64,000 bases of DNA from Streptomyces neyagawaensis (GTDB lineage: Bacteria > Actinomycetota > Actinomycetes > Streptomycetales > Streptomycetaceae): positions 1 to 64,000 of the forward strand of contig NZ_JAMGBG010000103.1 of NCBI RefSeq assembly GCF_023516595.1, given 5' to 3'. A model generated the notes under the pieces. That model made no database searches. It saw only the letters and a program-made list of their open reading frames with translations, and had not been told where the DNA came from. Shown piece by piece: positions 33,451 through 41,841 of this stretch. The position numbers were made by a program, and so were the translations under genes. Each line of letters starts with the position of its first letter. The stretch's first letter is position 1.

Positions 33451-34200
33451 CTACTCGTCGTCGAGGCCGCGTTCGATGGCGTAGCGGACCAGTTCCACCC
33501 GGTTGTGGAGCTGGAGCTTGCCGAGGGTGTTCTGCACATGGTTCTGGACCGTGCGGTGCGAGATGACGAGGCGCTCGGCGATCTGCTTGTAGCTCAGGCC
33601 CTTGGCGACCAGGCGGAGCACCTCCGTCTCCCGGTCGGTGAGCTGCGGCGCCTTCGGCTCGTCGGCGCCCGCGGCGGGCACCGGCTCGGAGGCGAGACGG
33701 CGGTACTCGCCGAGGACGAGGCCGGCGAGGCCGGGGGTGAAGACGGGGTCGCCGACGGCGGTGCGGCGTACGGCGTCGATCAGCTCCTCGGTCGAGGCGG
33801 ACTTCAGCAGATAGCCCGTGGCGCCCGACTTCACCGCCTCCAGCACGTCCGCGTGCTCGCCGCTCGCCGACAGCACGAGGACCCGCAGGGCGGGGTTGGC
33901 GCCGACCAGTTCCTTGCAGACCTGGACGCCGGGCTTCGCGGGCAGGTTGAGGTCCAGCACCAGGACGTCGGGCGCGGCGGCCTTGGCACGGCGGACCGCC
34001 TGGTCGCCGTCGCCGGCCGTGGCGACCACGTCGAAGCCGGACTCGGCCAGGTCGCGGGCGACGGCGTCGCGCCACATGGGGTGGTCGTCGACCACCATGA
34101 CCTTGATCGGGTCGCCCGACCGGTCCTCCCCGTCGACGCCCGACCGCTCCTCCCCGTCGACGCCCGACCGCTCCTGTCCGTCCAGCACGTTGTCCGTCAC
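33451..34200 (-). CDS. NarL/FixJ-type response regulator
   Basis: A 249-residue regulator with a receiver domain (32-150; acidic D38, D39 and phospho-acceptor D83 in VLVLDLNLP, KSA switch lysine in YLLKSAS) and a LuxR-type helix-turn-helix (about 185-245; LTDRETEVLRLVAKGLSYKQ). The first 30 residues contain an 8-residue tandem repeat (RSGVDGEE/RSGVDGED) encoded by 24-bp DNA repeats, outside the receiver fold. Its ATG overlaps the stop of the upstream histidine kinase (ATGA), so the pair is translationally coupled. Confidence 0.94.
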   Translation of the reverse strand: MTDNVLDGQERSGVDGEERSGVDGEDRSGDPIKVMVVDDHPMWRDAVARDLAESGFDVVATAGDGDQAVRRAKAAAPDVLVLDLNLPAKPGVQVCKELVGANPALRVLVLSASGEHADVLEAVKSGATGYLLKSASTEELIDAVRRTAVGDPVFTPGLAGLVLGEYRRLASEPVPAAGADEPKAPQLTDRETEVLRLVAKGLSYKQIAERLVISHRTVQNHVQNTLGKLQLHNRVELVRYAIERGLDDE

Positions 34201-35441
34201 CGCTTCTCCGCCTTCCCCCGTGTGTCCTTCGGTGCTTCCGAGGCCCTGGGTACCTTCAGTTCGACTTCCGTGCCCTGTCCCGGCACCGAGATCAGCTCGG
34301 CCGTGCCGCCGATGTCGCGCAGCCGGCCCCGGATGGACAGGGCCACCCCGAGTCGTCCCTCGCCCTCGGCCTGGGCGAGCCGCCCCTCGGGGATGCCGGG
34401 CCCGTCGTCCCGTACGGTCACGATGACCTCGTCCGTCCAGTCCTCGACCAGGATCCAGGCCCGCGCCTGCTCACCGGCGTGCCGGCGCACATTGTCCAGG
34501 GCGGCGCCGACGGCGGCGGCCAGCTCCCGTGCCACGGGCGCGGCCAGTTCCACCGGGCCGCCCGGCTCGGACAGGGTGACCTTCGCCCCGGCGTAGGGGG
34601 CGAGCAGGGAGCGCAGGTCGAGGGGGCCGTCCCCGGACTCCGCCGTGTCCGGCTCGTCGACCACCCGGACGAGCGCCCCCTCGGCCGCGTCCTCCGAGAT
34701 CCGGGAGACCGGTACGAGGCCGCCGGAGACCAGCGTGCGCAGCGCGACCTCCTGCTCGCCGGCCATCCGGCCCAGCTCCGCGGCCTCGCCGCCGAGGGCG
34801 GTGCCGCGCCGCTGCACCATGGCGAGGACCTGGAGCACGCTGTCGTGGATGTCGCGGGCGAGGCGCTCCCGCTCGCGGGTGGCGGCCTCGATCTCCAGGG
34901 CGCGGGCGAGGGTGCGCTCGGAGGCGCGGGCGACCTCGACGACGTAGCCGATGGCGATGGCAGCGACCCATACGAGCAGCACGTTGTGGACGGTGTCGCG
35001 GGTGGGGGCGCCGCGGTGGACCAGGTTGGCGACGGCGACGAGGGTGGAGGCGAGGGCCGCCCACCGCCAGCCGCCCTTGATGGCGAAGGCCAGCACGGCG
35101 CCCGCGGTCCATATCGACGGCAGGGTGGGGCCGCCGGCCTCGATCCGCGCCGGGGAGTCCGCGAGCCGGGTGAGCAGGATGCCGACGACCGCGATGGTGA
35201 GGTCGGCGGCGAGAAACCGTTTGGTGCAGGCGGCCGCGTTGGCGACCCGGGGCAGGGTCGCCAGGGTCCAGCCGACCAGCACCACGAAGTAGGCGATCGC
35301 GAGCCAGGGGCGCGGGAACTTGCCGTACGCGCTGATGAACAGGCCGACCGCGTAGATCATCGTCAGGACCCGGTAGCCGGTGAGCGCGCGCCACAGCGGC
35401 AGCTCGACCGACATCCTCATGACTCTCTCGCGCTTCGGCAT
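34197..35441 (-). CDS. DesK/NarX-type sensor histidine kinase
   Basis: A 414-residue membrane kinase with about five helices in residues 20-165 that span an N-terminal sensor region, then the HisKA_3 dimerisation box ERERLARDIHDSVLQVLAM with phospho-accepting H199, and a C-terminal HATPase (DNVRRHAGEQA N-box, VRDDGPGIP G1 box, GLGL-like box degenerate as GRLGVAL). The signal is unknown. I used the ATG at 35441; ATGs at 35420 and 35414 are equally possible. It is cotranscribed with the response regulator. Confidence 0.92.
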   Translation of the reverse strand: MPKRERVMRMSVELPLWRALTGYRVLTMIYAVGLFISAYGKFPRPWLAIAYFVVLVGWTLATLPRVANAAACTKRFLAADLTIAVVGILLTRLADSPARIEAGGPTLPSIWTAGAVLAFAIKGGWRWAALASTLVAVANLVHRGAPTRDTVHNVLLVWVAAIAIGYVVEVARASERTLARALEIEAATRERERLARDIHDSVLQVLAMVQRRGTALGGEAAELGRMAGEQEVALRTLVSGGLVPVSRISEDAAEGALVRVVDEPDTAESGDGPLDLRSLLAPYAGAKVTLSEPGGPVELAAPVARELAAAVGAALDNVRRHAGEQARAWILVEDWTDEVIVTVRDDGPGIPEGRLAQAEGEGRLGVALSIRGRLRDIGGTAELISVPGQGTEVELKVPRASEAPKDTRGKAEKR

Positions 35442-35510
35442 GTGCCCGACCCCCACCCCACCCACGACGGACGCGTTGTCCGCACGCGACCGTATCCGCC
35501 GAACGCGACG

Positions 35511-36317
35511 CTACGAAGCCGGCTGGTCCCGGTCCCCCGTGGACTCCTCGGCCTGCTCCTTGGCCGCCTGCTCCTTCTCGGCCTTGGCGAGGGCCGCCCT
35601 GGCGGCCTTGTCGGCCTCTTTCTCCGCCTTGGCCGCGTCCGCGATCTGCCGCTTGGCGGCGGTCGCGTAGATGTCGACGTACTCCTGGCCCGAGAGCTTC
35701 ATGATCTCGTACATGACCTCGTCGGTCAGCGCCCGCAGGACGAAGCGGTCGTGCTCCATGCCCTGGTAGCGGCTGAAGTCGAGGGGCTTGCCGATCCGGA
35801 TGCCGGGCCGCATGACCTTCGGCAGGACCTTGCCGGGCGGCTGGATCTTCTCGGTGTCGATCATCGCGACGGGGATGACGGGCGCGCCGGTGGCGAGGGC
35901 CACGCGGGCGAGGCCGCCGGGCTTGCCCCGGTAGAGGCGGCCGTCGGGCGAGCGGGTGCCCTCGGGGTAGATGCCGAACAGCTCGCCCCGCTCCAGGACC
36001 TGGATGCCGCTCTTGATGGCGGCCTCGCCCGCGCCGCGCGCGCCGGAGCGGTCCACGGGGAGCTGGCCGACGCCCTTGAAGAAGGCCGCCGTGAGCTTGC
36101 CCTTCACGCCGGGCGTCGTGAAGTACTCCGCCTTCGCGATGAAGGTGACCTTGCGGTCGAGGACCGCGGGCAGGAAGAACGAGTCGGAGAACGAGAGGTG
36201 GTTGCTCGCCAGGATCGCCGCGCCCTCGGCCGGAATGTTCTCCAGGCCCTCCACCCAGGGCCGGAAGGTGACCTTGAGCGGTCCCCCGATGGCGACCTTC
36301 ATCGCGCCGTACAACAA
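35511..36317 (-). CDS. 1-acyl-sn-glycerol-3-phosphate acyltransferase family protein
   Basis: A 268-residue PlsC-type acyltransferase. The catalytic NHxxxxD is N39-H40...D45 (SNHLSFSD), the glycerophosphate-binding motif is YPEGTRSPDG, and VIPVAMIDTEKI follows. The C-terminal 45 residues are a charged Ala/Lys/Glu helix. The frame starts with TTG at 36317 eight nt after AGAGG; an ATG at 36302 is the alternative. In mycobacteria the corresponding Rv2182c belongs to the same conserved neighbourhood. It acts in phospholipid synthesis at the membrane; the exact acyl acceptor is inferred. Confidence 0.92.
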   Translation of the reverse strand: MLYGAMKVAIGGPLKVTFRPWVEGLENIPAEGAAILASNHLSFSDSFFLPAVLDRKVTFIAKAEYFTTPGVKGKLTAAFFKGVGQLPVDRSGARGAGEAAIKSGIQVLERGELFGIYPEGTRSPDGRLYRGKPGGLARVALATGAPVIPVAMIDTEKIQPPGKVLPKVMRPGIRIGKPLDFSRYQGMEHDRFVLRALTDEVMYEIMKLSGQEYVDIYATAAKRQIADAAKAEKEADKAARAALAKAEKEQAAKEQAEESTGDRDQPAS

Positions 36318-36499
36318 CCGAGTGCCTCTCTGTGTTCTGAGGATCAGACCTTAACCCGGACGGCGGACGAACAGCCCGGCGCCCCGCCCTCCGCCGCTCC
36401 TCCCCCCGCCGAAGCCCCTGGTCGGTGTCAGTGCGGTCGCGTACGGTGAACCACACCGGGACTCGTTTCACATCCTTCTCATGAACAGGAGACCGAACC

Positions 36500-37417
36500 G
36501 TGCCGGTCCTTCCTGGAGCCGAGCCCTACCGCCATGAGGGCGGGCAGGTCGGGGTGCTCCTCTGTCACGGCTTCACCGGTTCCCCGCAGTCGCTGCGCCC
36601 CTGGGCGGAGTACCTCGCCGAGCGCGATCTGACCGTCGTCCTGCCCCTGCTGCCGGGGCACGGCACCCGCTGGGAGGACCTGCGGATCACCGGCTGGCAG
36701 GACTGGTACGCGGAGGTGGACCGCGAGCTGCGCGCCCTGCGCGAGCGCTGTGCGCGGGTCTTCGTGGCCGGGCTGTCCATGGGCGGCGCGCTGGCCCTGC
36801 GGCTGGCCGCGAAGCACGGGGACGCGGTCGACGGCGTCGTGGTCGTCAACCCGGCCAACGAGGTGCACGGCCTGGCGGCCCGTGCCCTCCCCGTGCTCCG
36901 GCACCTCGTCCCCAGCACCAGGGGGATCACCGACGACATCGCCAAGGAGGGCGTCACGGAGCTGGGGTACGACAAGGTGCCCCTGCACGCGGCGCACTCC
37001 CTGCGGACCTTTCTGCGCCTGGTCGACGGTGAACTGCCCCAGGTGACGCAGCCGTTGCTGCTGTTGCGCAGCACACAGGACCATGTGGTGCCGGCCGCCG
37101 ACTCCGCGCGGGTGCTCGGCCGGGTGTCGTCCACGGACGTCACGGAGATCCTGCTGGAACACAGCCACCATGTCGCGACGTTGGACCACGACGCGGACCG
37201 CGTTTTCGAGGAGAGCCTGGCGTTCATGACCCGTGTCGTGGGGGACGGCGCGCCGGACACCGCGAAGGGGACCGACGGGGAGTCCGCGGAGGGTTCCGGC
37301 ACGGAGTCGATGAAGGAGTCCGGGACGGAATCCGTACAGCAGTCCGGGTCGGGGTCCGCGGAGCGGTTCGGTGCGGGATCCATGGAGCAGAGGGAAGGGA
37401 CGGCCACTGGTGGCTGA
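36500..37417 (+). CDS. Alpha/beta hydrolase (carboxylesterase type)
   Basis: A 305-residue serine hydrolase close to Est30-like carboxylesterases and monoglyceride lipases. LLCHGFTGSPQS is the oxyanion region, GLSMGG carries nucleophile S93, STQDHVVP the acid and EHSHHVATLD the His. Residues after about 255 are a Ser/Gly/Glu low-complexity tail with repeated SGTES units that is not part of the fold. GTG 36500 has AGGAG upstream. The next gene overlaps its 3' end by 8 nt. Confidence 0.9.
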   Translation: MPVLPGAEPYRHEGGQVGVLLCHGFTGSPQSLRPWAEYLAERDLTVVLPLLPGHGTRWEDLRITGWQDWYAEVDRELRALRERCARVFVAGLSMGGALALRLAAKHGDAVDGVVVVNPANEVHGLAARALPVLRHLVPSTRGITDDIAKEGVTELGYDKVPLHAAHSLRTFLRLVDGELPQVTQPLLLLRSTQDHVVPAADSARVLGRVSSTDVTEILLEHSHHVATLDHDADRVFEESLAFMTRVVGDGAPDTAKGTDGESAEGSGTESMKESGTESVQQSGSGSAERFGAGSMEQREGTATGG

Positions 37418-38123
37418 GCACGACTCCGAGCGTGAGCCGGAGGAGAAGGGCGCGCCCCTCGGTGAGCGCCACGGTGACTCACGCGGATCGGGCTCGGGCG
37501 GATCGGGTTCCGGTGGCTCGGGCGGCTCGGGTGCCGCGTCCGGTGACACGCCGGGCGAGGAGCAGCAGGTGCCGTTCGACGAGGACGCCGCCTGGCGGGC
37601 CATCGTCGCCGGGTTCGGTGAGGAGCCGCCGGACCCGCCGGGCGCCAAGCCGTTCCGTTCCGTGGAGGACCTGGCGCTGCTGGAGGCCGACCCGGAGGAG
37701 CCCACCGACCCGCCCGCCGGCGGCGCCGCGGACAGTGCCGGGCCGGCGGCCACCAAGCCGCTGGGCAGCTCGGTCGCGTTCGCGCCCGGTGTCGGCGCCG
37801 GTCCACGGGACTACACGGTGCCCGACCCCGTGGGTGAGGACACCGACGAGGACGACGACGAGGACGAGGACGGCGAGGGCCACTTCGTGCCCCCGGAGCC
37901 GCCGCCGCTGCCGGAGGCCGACGCGACCGCCAAGTTCGCCTGGCTGGGCGTGGTCGGCGGCCCGGTGCTGCTGCTGCTCGCGGTGCTGCTCGGCTGGGAC
38001 ATGACCTGGTGGCTGACCACCCTGGGCATCGGCGGTTTCCTCGGCGGTTTCGCCACGCTGGTGATGCGGATGAAGACCGACGACGAGGACGACGACGATC
38101 CGGGGCGGGGCGCGGTCGTCTGA
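37410..38123 (+). CDS. Acidic membrane protein with Gly/Ser-rich N-terminus
   Basis: A 237-residue protein of unknown function. Residues 20-50 are Gly/Ser repeats (GSGSGGSGSGGSGGSG), 50-170 an acidic soluble region (DEDAAWRAIVAGFGEEPPDP, then EDDDEDEDGEG), 170-220 two membrane helices (FAWLGVVGGPVLLLLAVLLG, TLGIGGFLGGFATLVM), and a very acidic C-terminus. GTG 37410 overlaps the esterase stop and has GGAAGGGA upstream, so the two are coupled. The layout is common in Streptomyces but I know no role. Confidence 0.8.
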   Translation: MAEHDSEREPEEKGAPLGERHGDSRGSGSGGSGSGGSGGSGAASGDTPGEEQQVPFDEDAAWRAIVAGFGEEPPDPPGAKPFRSVEDLALLEADPEEPTDPPAGGAADSAGPAATKPLGSSVAFAPGVGAGPRDYTVPDPVGEDTDEDDDEDEDGEGHFVPPEPPPLPEADATAKFAWLGVVGGPVLLLLAVLLGWDMTWWLTTLGIGGFLGGFATLVMRMKTDDEDDDDPGRGAVV

Positions 38124-38138
38124 CCCCCGCCGCCGAAC

Positions 38139-38173
38139 GAGGGCCCGCCCGGGAGCGTTCCGGGCGGGCCCTC
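38139..38173 (+). terminator. Stem-loop closing the esterase operon
   Basis: 14-bp perfect arms (38139-38152, 38160-38173) and a 7-nt loop, 15 nt past the stop. Confidence 0.8.
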
Positions 38174-38177
38174 GCTG

Positions 38178-38274
38178 TTGTGCGCGGCGGGCCTTCGCCG
38201 TTGTGCGCGGGGCGGCCCTTCGCCGTTGTGCGCCGGGCGGCCCTTCGCCGTTGTGCGCCGGGCGGGCCTCGCCG
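38178..38274. repeat. Four tandem copies of a ~25-bp unit upstream of the ECF sigma gene
   Basis: Units of 23, 25, 25 and 24 nt start TTGTGCGC and end TCGCCG (38178-38200, 38201-38225, 38226-38250, 38251-38274). Together with the preceding terminator and the stretch to 38426, they fill a 303-nt gap with no gene. They lie 150-250 nt before the sigma factor start. Confidence 0.92.
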
Positions 38275-38426
38275 TCGTTTCCGGAGTCGGGCGCGCGGCC
38301 GTGGCTCGTGGGCGCGCGCCGGCCTCCGCCGGAATGGAACTCGATTCCGGCGAGCGGCGAAGGACGGGTGAAGAACCTGAACAAGCCCAAGCCTGCGAGG
38401 CGTTCGGACGAACGAGAGGAGCCCCG

Positions 38427-39050
38427 ATGACCGTCGGACCACCGGGCATCGGCACCCGCGACGAGGATCGCGAGGAGAGTGATGCCCGCGTGATCGCGCG
38501 GTCCCGGGACGAGCCCGAGCTGTTCGCCGTGCTCTACGACCGGCATGCCGACACCGTGCACGGTTACGCGGCCCGGCGGCTCGGTCCGGAGGCGGCGGAG
38601 GATCTGATGGCGGAGACCTTCGTCACCGCCTTCCAGCGACGCCACACGTACGACCTGGAGCGGGCCGACGCCCGCCCCTGGTTGTTCGGCATCGCGACGA
38701 ACCTCGTGGGCCGGCACCGCCGGGCCGAGGCACGCCGGTTCAAGGCGCTGTCCCGGCTGCCGGAGCCGGTGGAGCACGAGGAGCCGGTCGCGGACCGCGC
38801 GGTCGCCAGGGCCGGTGCCACGGGGGTGCGCCGGGACCTGGCGGCCGCGCTGGCCGGGCTCTCCGCCCGGCACCGCGACGTCGTGCTGCTGATCGCGTGG
38901 GCCGGCCTCGACTACGAGGAGGCGGCCCATGCCCTCGGCGTGCCCGTCGGCACCATCAGATCCCGGCTGAACAGGGCTCGCAGCAAACTGCGCGAAGCAC
39001 TGGGCGGATCCGATCCGACAGCTTTCCGAGAGGCGGACGCCCATGCGTGA
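38427..39050 (+). CDS. ECF RNA polymerase sigma factor
   Basis: A 207-residue sigma-70 family protein with region 2 (about 30-100: ELFAVLYDRHADTVHGYAAR, AEDLMAETFVTAFQRRHTYD, PWLFGIATNLVGRHRR) and region 4 (about 135-190: LAALSARHRDVVLLIAWAGL-like, YEEAAHALGVPVGTIRSRLN). GAGAGGAG precedes the ATG at 38427. The next gene overlaps its 3' end by 8 nt and encodes a single-pass membrane protein, the usual place for a partner controlling sigma activity. Confidence 0.95.
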   Translation: MTVGPPGIGTRDEDREESDARVIARSRDEPELFAVLYDRHADTVHGYAARRLGPEAAEDLMAETFVTAFQRRHTYDLERADARPWLFGIATNLVGRHRRAEARRFKALSRLPEPVEHEEPVADRAVARAGATGVRRDLAAALAGLSARHRDVVLLIAWAGLDYEEAAHALGVPVGTIRSRLNRARSKLREALGGSDPTAFREADAHA

Positions 39051-40113
39051 CATCGACGACCCGAGGGACCTGAGGGACCTGAGGGACCTGACCGACTTCG
39101 ACGCGGGGACTCCCCCGTTGGACGACGAGACCCGGCGCCGAGGCCGGGCCCGGCTGCTCGCCGCGATCACCCCGCCCGACACGGACCGCGCGGGGAACCG
39201 GACAGCCCGGACCGGCGTGGTGAGCCGCCGGCCGCTGCTGCGTGTCGCCCTGACGGGTGCGGTGGCCGCCGCGGTCGCGGCCGGTGTGCTGGTCGCCGTG
39301 CAGGACGACGACGCCGACCGGGGCAGGACCGCGCATCCGCGGGTGACAAGCCTGCCGCCGATGCGGAACGTGAGCGCACGGACGGTGCTCGACGGGGCGG
39401 CGGCCTACGAGCGCGAGCACGAGAAAACCGTGAGCCCGCGGGACGACCAGTTCGTCTACACCAAGGAGATCATCAAGGAGACCGACCAGAGGACCGGGCG
39501 GACGAAGACCCACGTCGACGAGAACTGGCGCTCCGTGGACGGCTCGAAGCGCTCCTGGATCATGGAGATCGGCAAGGGCTGGTGGTCGCCGCCGCTGGCG
39601 GACGACGAGAGCAGCTGGCCCCCGCAGGACTGGGGCAGGCTGCGCAAGCTGCCCACCGACCCGGAGAAGCTGATCCTCGCGATCCGGGCCGACTTCTTCG
39701 GCGGCGGGGAGAAGAACACCTCCCTGGAGAAGATCACCGACCAGGAGTGGTCGCACATCCACTTCAGCCTGGCCGGGCTGCTCAAGCTGGTCCCGGTGAT
39801 GCCGGAGGGGCTGCGGCCGGCGGCGTACGAGGCGCTCGGGATGGTGCCCGGCGTGAAGGCGGTGCCGAACCAGAAGGACGCCAAGGGCAGGGTCGGCGTG
39901 GCCATCACCTACGACGACCCGACGCTCCCGGAGGGGTCGTCGAGCTTCGGCGGCTACTTCATCTTCGACCCGGTGACGTACCGGTTCCTGGGCTGCCGGG
40001 ACGAGCGCACGTCGGGTGGCGGCAAGGACATGAAGGGTTACACCCAGCTGTCGTACCTGGACAGCTGGGCGATCGTCGACCGGGCCAAGCAGCGCCCGGT
40101 GGCCGCCGGCTAG
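39043..40113 (+). CDS. CU044_5270-family membrane protein, partner of the ECF sigma factor
   Basis: A 356-residue protein. The N-terminus has RDLRDLRDLTD repeats encoded by a 9-bp DNA repeat, then a cytoplasmic stretch, one helix near 66-86 (LRVALTGAVAAAVAAGVLVA) and an extracytoplasmic domain (FVYTKEIIKETDQ, FRSVDGSKR-like, LLKLVPVMPEGLRPAAYEAL, FIFDPVTYRFLG) that I recognise as CU044_5270 family. Such proteins are regularly encoded next to ECF sigma factors. No zinc-type anti-sigma HxxxCxxC motif is present, so anti-sigma activity is an inference from the overlap and the topology. Confidence 0.85.
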   Translation: MRDIDDPRDLRDLRDLTDFDAGTPPLDDETRRRGRARLLAAITPPDTDRAGNRTARTGVVSRRPLLRVALTGAVAAAVAAGVLVAVQDDDADRGRTAHPRVTSLPPMRNVSARTVLDGAAAYEREHEKTVSPRDDQFVYTKEIIKETDQRTGRTKTHVDENWRSVDGSKRSWIMEIGKGWWSPPLADDESSWPPQDWGRLRKLPTDPEKLILAIRADFFGGGEKNTSLEKITDQEWSHIHFSLAGLLKLVPVMPEGLRPAAYEALGMVPGVKAVPNQKDAKGRVGVAITYDDPTLPEGSSSFGGYFIFDPVTYRFLGCRDERTSGGGKDMKGYTQLSYLDSWAIVDRAKQRPVAAG

Positions 40114-40157
40114 GTCGTTCGTAAGGGCCTGCTTCGCGCAGCCGACCTCTTACCAGC

Positions 40158-40187
40158 ACTGGGCAGCGACCAGGGTCACTGCCCAGT
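40158..40187. terminator. Stem-loop between convergent genes
   Basis: 9-bp perfect arms (40158-40166, 40179-40187) with a 12-nt loop, between the sigma partner and the quinone oxidoreductase, whose stop is at 40200. Confidence 0.6.
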
Positions 40188-40199
40188 CTGCATGTGTGG

Positions 40200-41147
40200 T
40201 CAGGAGACCCGGAGGATGCTCTTGCCATGGGTGGAGCCATCGGCGAGCCGTTGTACGGCCCTGGGCAGGTCTGTGAGGTCGTATTCGGCGGTGATGTCGA
40301 CGCGTACCCGGCCGTCGGCGATGTAGCCGAGTGCGCGGCGGGCGCTGTCGGCGAGTCGATCCGGATGTGTTCGGCTGAGCAGGTTGCTGTTGTAGGCCAG
40401 GAGAGATGTGCCCTGCATGAGGAGGTCGTTGGCGTTGGTCAGGACCGGTTCGTAGGTGCTGAGGTTGCCGTACGCCACCAGTCGGCCGTGGGGTGCGAGC
40501 TGGTCGAGGCCGGCGTGCCGGGTCGGGCCGCCGACCGGGTCGAGGATCACGTCGAACTTCTCGTCGCCGAGTCCGGCCGGGAACTCCTCGCGCAGCAGGA
40601 CCTGGTCGTAGCCGAACTGAGCGGCGTAGTCGGCCCTGGCGGTGCTGCCTGCCACTCCGACGATACGACCGGCGCCGGCCAGTCGGGCGAACTGGGCGGC
40701 CAGGGTGCCCACCGAGCCGGCGGCGGCGTGGACCAGCACGCTCTCTCCGGGCCGCACACGCGAGGCGGTGTTGATCAGGTCGTAGGCGGTCGGCGCGCCC
40801 CAGCCGATGCCTGCCGCCGTCCGTAGCGGCATGTCGCCGATGTCCAGCGTGAGTACGGCGGGTGCCACGGCCACCTCGGCGTAGGCGCCTGCGGTGGTCA
40901 GCGCTGTGACAGGTTCACCGATACGGCCCGGGTCGATGTCCTCGCCGACAGCGACGATGTGTCCGGATGCCTCGAAGCCGGGTACGAAGGGGCGCGGCAC
41001 GGGGAAGTGGCCGTCCCGGACCATGGTGTCGCCCCACTGGATCCCCGCGTAGGCGACGCGGATCGCCACCTGCCCGGGACCAGGTGCGGGCTCGTCGAGT
41101 TGTGCGACGCGGTAGTGGTTTTCGGCATCGAGGAGGACAGCCTTCAC
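40200..41147 (-). CDS. NADP-dependent quinone oxidoreductase-type MDR enzyme
   Basis: A 315-residue zinc-free medium-chain dehydrogenase/reductase. The GroES-like part (VAYAGIQWGDTMVRDGHFPV, VPGFEASGHIVAVG) leads to the Rossmann segment VLVHAAAGSVGTLAAQFARL, typical of quinone oxidoreductases reducing quinones or alkenals with NADPH. GTG 41147 is eight nt after AAAGGG and gives the standard family N-terminus; the ORF extends upstream through the operator region, which is unlikely to be translated. Divergent from a MarR regulator with a shared operator. Confidence 0.92.
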   Translation of the reverse strand: MKAVLLDAENHYRVAQLDEPAPGPGQVAIRVAYAGIQWGDTMVRDGHFPVPRPFVPGFEASGHIVAVGEDIDPGRIGEPVTALTTAGAYAEVAVAPAVLTLDIGDMPLRTAAGIGWGAPTAYDLINTASRVRPGESVLVHAAAGSVGTLAAQFARLAGAGRIVGVAGSTARADYAAQFGYDQVLLREEFPAGLGDEKFDVILDPVGGPTRHAGLDQLAPHGRLVAYGNLSTYEPVLTNANDLLMQGTSLLAYNSNLLSRTHPDRLADSARRALGYIADGRVRVDITAEYDLTDLPRAVQRLADGSTHGKSILRVS

Positions 41148-41164
41148 GGTTACAGCCCTTTGCG

Positions 41165-41219
41165 TTGACTCAGTATCCTTACTCTCAGGGAGAGTAGATG
41201 TGTAAGGTTCCTTAGTCAA
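41165..41219. promoter_or_regulatory. Shared operator/promoter of the MarR-quinone reductase pair
   Basis: The segment is a large inverted repeat: 41165-41182 matches the reverse complement of 41202-41219 at 15 of 18 positions, each half running TTGACT...CCTTAC. Nested inside is the perfect TACTCTC-AGG-GAGAGTA palindrome (41180-41196). The symmetry between divergent starts is what a dimeric MarR protein would recognise. Confidence 0.7.
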
Positions 41220-41249
41220 CGTATATATCTGTTAATGGAGTGGGAGCAC

Positions 41250-41714
41250 ATGGCGCACGCCCCGGTCGAAGACGACCTCTGCACCCGGATCAGGCGGTCG
41301 GAACAGGCGCTGATGGCGCACCACGAGGCGGTGCTGCGCACCTACGGGCTGACCATGACCCAGTACACGGTGCTGCTTGCCCTCTCGCGTGAGGGCGGCA
41401 TGTCCGGCTCCCAACTGGCCCGCTCCTGCGGGGTGACCCAGCAGAGCATGAGCAGCGTGCTCACCAACATGGAGACCAAGCAGCTCATCCGCCGCCAGAC
41501 GTCCCCCGTGCATGCCAAGGTGCAGATCGCCACCCTCACCGACCAGGGCCGAGCGCTCCTGGACCGCGCCTACCAGGAGGTGATCATCCTTGAGCGCGCA
41601 CTCACCGATGCGTTCACTCCCTCCGAACACGCCGCACTCTGCGAACTCCTGGAGAGAGCCACCACCGTGCTGATCCAGCAGACGCGCCAAGCGACCGCCC
41701 CGCCCACAGCCTGA
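41250..41714 (+). CDS. MarR family transcriptional regulator
   Basis: A 154-residue winged helix regulator: TMTQYTVLLALSREGGMSGS, QLARSCGVTQQSMSSVLTNM (recognition helix), the wing RQTSPVHAKVQIATLTDQGR and C-terminal dimerisation helix. GGGAG six nt before ATG 41250 favours that start over ATG 41235. It most likely represses itself and the divergent oxidoreductase, releasing DNA on binding a quinone or phenolic (inference from the family). No cysteine pattern of OhrR type except C75-region SCGV. Confidence 0.92.
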   Translation: MAHAPVEDDLCTRIRRSEQALMAHHEAVLRTYGLTMTQYTVLLALSREGGMSGSQLARSCGVTQQSMSSVLTNMETKQLIRRQTSPVHAKVQIATLTDQGRALLDRAYQEVIILERALTDAFTPSEHAALCELLERATTVLIQQTRQATAPPTA

Positions 41715-41841
41715 GGTCTCGGCGGGCGCAGCAACGCGCGGATCGCTACCGAGACCGACACACCGCCGATGATCACCCAGAGGAGTCCTCCGCCGCCCCC
41801 GCCAGCGGATCAACCCCCGAAGAACTTCGAGCGCCGACCGC

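Noticed and set aside
40200..41219. Upstream extension of the quinone oxidoreductase to 41219
   Set aside because: It would translate the MarR operator; GTG 41147 has a proper Shine-Dalgarno and the family N-terminus.
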